This document shows, in pieces, positions 58,021 to 64,000 of a stretch of DNA of 64,000 nucleotides. The DNA lies in assembly GCA_936440205.1 (NCBI GenBank), contig OW387138.1, positions 55,071,526 through 55,135,525 of the forward strand, read 5' to 3'. The notes beneath the pieces are model-generated. The model worked only from the letters and a program-made list of their open reading frames with translations. It made no database searches and was not told the DNA's origin. How positions within the stretch are numbered: position 1 is the stretch's first letter; each line of letters opens with the position of its first letter. The position numbers and the translations under genes are program-made. Source of the DNA: Lepidonotus clava. Taxonomy: Eukaryota; Annelida; Polychaeta; Phyllodocida; Polynoidae.

Positions 58021-58873
58021 AAGCCCCATACACACTAATCAACTTTAGCGGTGACTGGCGACCGGCAACTAAGAGAATCGGCTGTTTCTTATGATCCCCT
58101 GTTAGTATGGGGGTAGGGAGGGGGGTTGTTCCATGGCGTGTCATATCTTCATCAATTTTACACTTATGATGTGCTTATTACACTGGTGTTTCTTGGTCTG
58201 ACGTATAGTTGCTCTCCTATGCAGAAAACTAAGTTTTTCTTCTTTAGTCTATATCGATTGGTGTTTCTCAGATACTTGACTTAAGACAAATGCGTGTTAT
58301 AAAGTTACACACCCTTAGCTTGTGTCTTGGGTTTCTTTACCAATTTTTAGAAGGCTAATTTTTTTCATAGATCCTTACAATATTTATTTCTTTCAGTCTA
58401 ATTCTATACATTTATATTTCTTCTACATTATTCAGTCTTTGAAAGTGGTACTTTAAAGGTCCTAATGTATTTTTGTTCTAAATAAAAATTCATTAAATTT
58501 GCTTTCATTTATGATGTTGACTCTCATAACTTGGGGTTTCTCAAAGACAACTTATAACAACCTGTACAGAACTAACCTTTCTTCACGCTTGGTTGCTCCC
58601 ACCTCAAAATTTCTCTCCTCATTTTCTCAGTATTTATTGTATAGATTTATCTGAAATTTTCACCCGTATTAGTTCTTTCGGTGTATTGTACATTCTCTTA
58701 CAAGTGACATTTAAGCTTTGTTTATAAGAGAGATATTTGTGAAAAAAGACATATTGACATGACCTTGACCTCTTGATTCTACTTTACATTGTATATGTTT
58801 TATGTGATACACATTGGCTCCACCTGTGAGTGAAAGAGGTGCACGCTCACTATCCAACTTCTACACTTGTCAA

Positions 58874-58941
58874 GATAGCCTGGTGGTAAGGTGTCTACCT
58901 TCTGTGCCAGAGGCCTGGGTTCAATCCCCGGTAGGTGCTCC
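58874..58941 (+). repeat. tRNA-like SINE head, plus strand
   Basis: The A box is in TAGCCTGGTGGTAAGG (58876) and the B box in GGGTTCAATCCCC (58918-58930). Spacing suits an RNA polymerase III internal promoter, and a tRNA-like anticodon arm (CTACCTTCTGTGCCAGAGG) lies between. No functional tRNA fold is claimed. Confidence 0.55.
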
Positions 58942-59159
58942 ATTTATGAACATGGATCTACCAATAATGAATTCATTTTACAGCATATTCATGGAGATAA
59001 CGGCCATAAACAAAGCAGCAGAGCTACCTTTAATAATAATATAAAAGTGCTATATTCTGTATCCCACAAATGGCTAAGATATTTTAAAAAGGTTTCTAAT
59101 GTGGTTAAAGGAAAGTTTGCTAAAGAAAAAATTGAAGTCACTTTTGGGATTTGACTTCA

Positions 59160-59228
59160 ATTTTTGGGATTTGAATCGCTGACCTTTCACAGTTGAGTCT
59201 AACATCATGACCACTAGGCCAGAGAGAC
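59160..59228 (-). repeat. tRNA-like SINE head, minus strand
   Basis: On the minus strand, A box TGGCCTAGTGG (59211-59221) and B box GCGATTCAAATCCC (59166-59179). It lies 220 bp from the plus-strand unit, facing it. Confidence 0.55.
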
Positions 59229-59639
59229 TGCTGTTCTAGTCAAACATCTATCTATTGTGTATTCGGGTTACAAGGACCTTGAAAAAAGTAGAAAGGTATA
59301 GTGTTCTCATTATCATTGTGGTAAGGGGCAAAGGGGCAAAGGGTCCCTCATGAAATATTCACCCTGCAAAAAAGACACTGTTGAGCCAGTGTCATAAGGA
59401 CTTATGATCAATCAAGCAGGTTATGACACTGCCTCAGAAACAGGGTGTCATAAGTGTACTGTGATATCTGAAAGATAAGTTATGAAACCATGGAACTCCC
59501 CCATAATATATTGGAATGTGCATGTTTGATCCGAGTCGGTGCTGAAATCGGCCGATTCTAAGTGGAATTGGCTGATTTTCCCAGTTGCCTGTCACCTGTT
59601 GGCAGTAAAATCGCCTAGTGGGTATGGGGCTTTATTGTT

Positions 59640-60280
59640 GATTTGGTTCCCTTTGCAGTGCTGTCGCTGGCAGACAAGGCTACCCATGTGAACACTGGTT
59701 CTAGGATTGTCTCACCTGCTCACACTGCCAATAGTCATTGATAGACTAATATATTTATTCTGTTTTATTATTAGTAATTTGGAAGCATGTTTATTTAACT
59801 CCTAAAGCAGTCTGGTGACCATCCACTTCCTCAAAGCTATTCATCTTTACAATAAGCAGTCTAACTATATTCCAATATTAAATCTTATTCAATTTGAACG
59901 ATATGCATGAGGTTATTTCTACCTCAGCACAACAGTTCATCATTACTTCACTAGCATTTGGTTTGAAGTCTCCGCACTGTTATGTTGCACTCTGCAAGGT
60001 TTTAAGGTGGGCAGTCAAACTGATAGTTATGTGCCTCATAAAATTACAACAAAATTTTTGTTTTGATGTAATATTTATAAATTACATAACAACACATTTA
60101 ATTTCCTATCACAGAGTTGAATAACATGATTTGCACATATCTTTGTGGTGTTGTGTCAACACAAGAGTGGGTAATTCTGTCACAGCACGAGATAACACGC
60201 AAACCGGCAGCACCTTCACTAAAAAAGCCATGCGACCTGGTTAACCAATGATTGCATGAGAATGTATCTAAATGTATCAG
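59640..60280. other. No gene seen
   Basis: AT-rich spacer without coding signal. Confidence 0.5.
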
Positions 60281-60283
60281 GAT

Positions 60284-60440
60284 GTACATATATCAGAGTG
60301 TAATAAAGCAAAGTTAGTCAGTCCCTATCAGAATGTACATACATCAGAGTGTAACAAAGCAAAGTTAGTCAGTCCCTATCAGAATGTACGTACATCAGAG
60401 TGTAACAAAGCAAAGTTAGTCAGTCCAATTCTAGAACTCA
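60284..60440. repeat. Minisatellite, three units of 51 bp
   Basis: GTACATA(T/C)ATCAGAGTGTAA with AAAGCAAAGTTAGTCAGTCC repeats at 60284, 60335 and 60386. Because 51 is a multiple of three, one frame stays open and reads a 17-residue repeat (NVHTSECNKAKLVSPYQ). No other sign of coding. Confidence 0.9.
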
Positions 60441-60919
60441 CTATGTGGACGTTTTTTTCCTTCTTGGGCTAGAATGACTTAATGCCAAGTTAAGCTTCCT
60501 GGGTACAAAACACCAAGTACGAAGTTAGGAATAGAAAGTTATAGTAAAATGGGCATCCGGACTTATAAGGGGATCTGCATATGAGCGCGTGAGCGGAATG
60601 AAGCCGGGCTCGGACATGCAAACACGAGGTATGATGACTCTAGGTCTGGGCACGAGGGCATGAGGGTACTAGAACGAGCTAAACTGGGTACACAAGCGAA
60701 GAATATGGAAAGCAACGGGCACGAAATGTTCGGCAGGCCACCACTGCACTACCATTATACAATGCAGGTGATGACTCAACCTTAGGCCATGGACTATCAG
60801 ACCTGGTGTTGGTCAGTAATCCCCCCCCCCCTTCTCTGTGTATTCCAACATGGGGTACTGCCTCCTCACACCTCCTTTTCCCCCTACACAATGTTTTTCC
60901 TTCCACTCCTCCACAACAG

Positions 60920-61068
60920 GTCTGCCCTCATGTACAGGAGGCATGTCCTTTCCCCATCAGCCAGCTGTGCTCAATCTTGCAAAACGCCTTCTGGACACAA
61001 CCGGGCACATGTGTAAAAAGGGCAAACCCCCGATTCCCACATCCCTCATCTGTACTTTGCGCCAGGAG
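60920..61068 (+). other. Possible orphan exon
   Basis: A polypyrimidine tract and AG at 60918-60919 precede a 149-bp stretch open in two frames. One reads HQPAVLNLAKRLLDTTGHMC and then a basic Pro-rich segment, ending at a GAG|GTAGGA donor at 61068. No neighbouring exon or family was identified. Confidence 0.25.
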
Positions 61069-61099
61069 GTAGGAATCCAAAGAGTAGTTGCTTATGGTA

Positions 61100-63150
61100 A
61101 CTACATCACTTAGTGCACAAAAAGATTGGTTACAGCAAGTAGGGTTCAGGTAAGACCTATTGTTGACCACAGAGGGCAGCACCATCAGAACTAATGTCAG
61201 TTTCATACCCTGCACCCCAACCAATCAGATTTCAGAATGACTGAGAAGCAAAAGGGGTCCATATTTAGTTTTGGGTGAATCCACCCATAGCAGTGGTAGC
61301 CAATGTGCTGGGATGACCACAGGACATTCATATTGACCTAATTCCTTTATCTCAGCAGCAAATCTCCAAGTTTGATCCCTAAACCATTTTTTTCTCAACC
61401 ACAAGTGATGAAGCCTGTGTTTGCAACACAGACTGTTTTTTTTTGTTTAGTTCTTATTTTGTTGTGTGTTTAGTTCTGCGTTACATGATTCCATGCCTAA
61501 CAGGTTGTTTTTTGGTATGACCTGTTTGCAGGTGTTTTTTTTTCTCTTTTCCAAAAACTGTTTAACATTTTGAGTCTAATGAAGTCATTTTATTTTCTTC
61601 CCAGTCAATGTTGAATACTCCTACAGTGCATTTGCTGAATGCACTTTACTTGCAGCAGTGTTGTGGTCAACAGGGTTGATCATTTGTCATAGTGTTAATG
61701 ATAATCTCCTGAAAAGGCTTCTTTACCATTGACTCTAGCATACTCATGTCCAATATATGCAGAATTGAATCGACACAAATGTAGTTTTTCACACAGAATT
61801 CAACAAATTAGTGTGGGAGGATTAATTTTCAGTGTCACTGGTTATCCTAGTGGTGATTCAATATGTGATGATATTGGAATTTAGGATAATTTCATATACA
61901 TGTTTATTTTTTCCCAGTGACTTGATGAAAACTTAACTTTGAAAGTGTTATCAAGTCACCATTCACATGACAGGCTTCATGGTGTTATGGATGACAGCAA
62001 CAGAAGTAACAAAACCTAAAATATGACTTACAGTACCACAAATAGCTGTTTTACAGTGTTTTAATTATCTCCTGGTTAATACCAGCAGTTTTTCTGTAGA
62101 CAAAACACAAGGCACTCTTTATAAAATGTACATTAATTTAGAATAAGTTTATCATAAATATATGCATTTCAATACAACCTAAAGAATTATGTCATATATA
62201 AGTGATTACCTTTATATAGATACATATTTCAGATGAGAATTGATGCAAAATAAATGTTTTTCATTTACCTGTGAGAATAATGTTCATTAACTGTGAAAAT
62301 AACCTGTGTCAGAATGGAACATTAAGTTAATTCTAGTCACTGCCATTCAAAGACTTCCCCTACCTAATTTTCTTTTTTCTTAACTATTTCATTCTTTATT
62401 GTGTAAATCATATTTGGGGGGTTTCTCGCATGTAATTTCACAAGTTCCCATATTGTGTGTATTCCACTTCATTTGTGACCAGATCAGTCATAATGGGTTG
62501 GATGTCGCAAAGATACAACTTTGAGTTGGTTGGATATGTTGTTTAGCTCAAAAAAGAGCTTAGTTTTTATACCAAGATTGTGTTTCTACGATGATTAGGG
62601 GTGGAGTTAGGTTTTTCCCTATACACAGCAGGCTGGAGAAAAATATGTTTGACGTTTTTATGAGTGGTTTTCAGTATACCTGGTCAGAATTCCTTAGATA
62701 CTACTAGAAGGTTTTGTCACGGCAACCTGAGACTCAGAATATACATTCTAGACTAGTTGAACTACAAAATACTCTGAATTCATACTTTAGAAAATTAATG
62801 GAAACTTTAATCATGCCGGCCTTGTAAAGACAGGGTATAATTTCGGTAATTCTGCATCTGAAAATGAAAGACTTAACCTACAGGGCAAGCTCAAACAGTC
62901 ACAATACCTGTTCTAGAAGGCTGAATTGAAGTCTGAACTACTTGTAAAGAGTCTATGAAAATGTTCTAGCGTATTTCAGTCTGTTTTACAATAAATGATA
63001 AGTGTGAGAGTTCCATTTAAGTCTAATAAAAGTTCCATGAAAGTTGAAACATTATAAAACATCTTGGTGATTAAAGTGGGAGTCTAAAACAATTCCAAGG
63101 GCACAAAAGTACCAATAAAATAGAAGTATATACAGGTATATTCTAGCCTA
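61100..63150. other. No gene seen
   Basis: AT-rich DNA with short T and A runs. No ORF, splice pattern or repeat stood out. Confidence 0.5.
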
Positions 63151-63155
63151 TGATT

Positions 63156-63913
63156 CTAGTTGCTAGAGGATGTGGACCGGCCATGCCCCTGCCCGCTGCT
63201 TTCGCTGCACTTACATTTGGGTGGGGCAGTGGCCCCCGGGGAAGTGTCTGTGTCCATTCCACATTGTATTTGGGCTGCTGTATCTGAGTCTGAATCCTCT
63301 GAGCCCATTCTAGTGTTTGCCCTCCACGAGACCCCCACCACGACCTCCACCACGACCTCTACCACGACCTCCACCTCACCCTTACCCACTACCTCAACCA
63401 CACCCTGTCATGGCGTACCTCCTGCTCCTGTTCCTTAGGGCCCTGCACCTGGATCTGGTTATGGGTCCCTGCGCTTTAGTGCCTCTGCTGCTGGTCTCTG
63501 CGCTTTAGTGCCTCTGCTGCTGGTCTCAGCATCCGTGGGCTTTGGGCACATAATGTCTTTGGTCTACTCTGTGCAGAAGTCTCTGATGTTCTTGAAGAGG
63601 TACCACTGCCCCTGGAGGGGAAGACCCAGAGAAGGTGTGACCAGTGGTGGGACCTTTGGGATGGCTCCAGGGTCCACAGTGAGCACTTCCACTTCTTCCA
63701 GCTCTAAGTCACAGTACTGTTAGACAGTCACCTTCCCGGGGCTGTTTGATGAGAAGATAAATTGGTGATACTGCTTGATCCCTTTCATTGGCTGGGTGAA
63801 CAGGGTTGGGAAGGCTTGCCAGTTATAGGTTGGGACGTAGATGTCCCAACCTTCTGACTCACACAGCTGAGCGATATTGACTTCTGTTTAGGTGCTTTCC
63901 CAGCCGGTCTTCT
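63156..63913 (-). pseudogene. DUF7869-like gene, decayed 3' fragment
   Basis: From 63725 to 63913 the DNA aligns by eye with 49800-49990, the end of the large exon of the DUF7869-like gene (sharing CTTCCCGGGGCTGTTTGATG). It continues past the point where that copy is cut, encoding an acidic tail (QYCDLELEEVEVL), then WYLFKNIRDFC and KPTDAETSSRG. A Gly/Arg- or Val-rich simple-sequence region follows, by frame. Several in-frame stops show it is dead. It breaks off at about 63913. A 30-bp direct repeat (CTGCGCTTTAGTGCCTCTGC) at 63469-63530 lies within it. Confidence 0.7.
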
Positions 63914-64000
63914 AGCATATTATTAAATGTATTGCTTTAGTTGTACCAAGACTGGCATGCTTGGAAGATCAGGTTATTTACCTGAAAGTTTTGCTAAAAA

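Larger units (their letters stand above)
58021..59632. mobile_element. Non-autonomous TIR element carrying two tRNA-like units
   Basis: AAGCCCCATACACACTA at 58021 and the inverse right end AAAGCCCCATACCCACTAG ending at 59632 match. The next ~60 bp also match (ACTGGCGACCGGCAACT against GGTGACAGGCAACTGG, then AATCGGC/AATCAGCC). The interior is non-coding apart from two tRNA-derived units. The class is uncertain. Confidence 0.6.

Noticed and set aside
63317-63508. Pro/Arg- and Thr-rich plus-strand ORFs near the right edge
   Set aside because: They are antisense to the decayed DUF7869-like tail and arise from a CCACGACCT simple repeat.

Overview
This window looks like nuclear DNA from an aquatic invertebrate animal, possibly a lancelet, hemichordate or similar, although the species cannot be fixed from sequence alone. 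The signs are spliced genes with GT/AG introns, Polinton, Ty3/gypsy, EnSpm/CACTA and LINE remains, many short inverted-repeat elements and tRNA-derived repeats. Most of the window is mobile DNA in nested layers. A few genes have exon models in which every reading-frame phase agrees.

Layout, left to right. Positions 1-2130 hold half of a head-to-head gene pair: a Ser/Thr/Pro-rich gene on the minus strand and an unrecognised 'MDIE' gene on the plus strand, with a promoter spacer between them. Positions 2372-3427 carry an envelope-like fossil ORF. Positions 4268-8250 are repeats. Positions 8250-19960 are a broken Polinton/Maverick: polB on the minus strand, and ATPase, small virion-type proteins, chromodomain integrase and a PW-like protein on the plus strand. 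A foldback element and a 5'-truncated LINE have inserted into it. Positions 21240-24600 hold two small minus-strand genes: a five-exon protein with a PHD-like zinc-ligand pattern, and a two-exon secreted-peptide-like precursor with a TATA box. Positions 24943-28620 are a decayed EnSpm/CACTA transposase.

Positions 29467-31775 are an unclassified repeat ('A') with a LINE tail inside it. Positions 31949-37122 are a second, apparently intact copy of the head-to-head pair: a 205-aa MDAL protein on the minus strand and a six-exon, 396-aa C14orf93-like protein on the plus strand. A copy of repeat A lies in the last intron of the six-exon gene. Positions 37130-41570 are mostly tandem repeats. Positions 41622-44508 hold a four-exon, 123-aa minus-strand gene built from duplicated exons; its first intron contains a Ty3/gypsy fragment and short TIR elements. 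Positions 47150-54830 are a LINE split by a one-armed foldback element and by a 4.4-kb block. That block holds a four-exon gene with a DUF7869-like putative transposase domain and an ACGTTG-rich TIR element. Positions 54900-63150 are repeats with little coding signal. Positions 63156-63913 are a second, decayed 3' piece of the DUF7869-like gene.

The best candidate for an undescribed system is the head-to-head cassette. It pairs an unrecognised ~200-aa protein with a C14orf93-like protein. It occurs twice, in opposite orientations, and similar core promoters are kept at both ends of the shared spacer. The exon-duplicated 123-aa gene and the secreted-peptide gene are also worth checking. All function calls come from reading motifs; no database search was possible.
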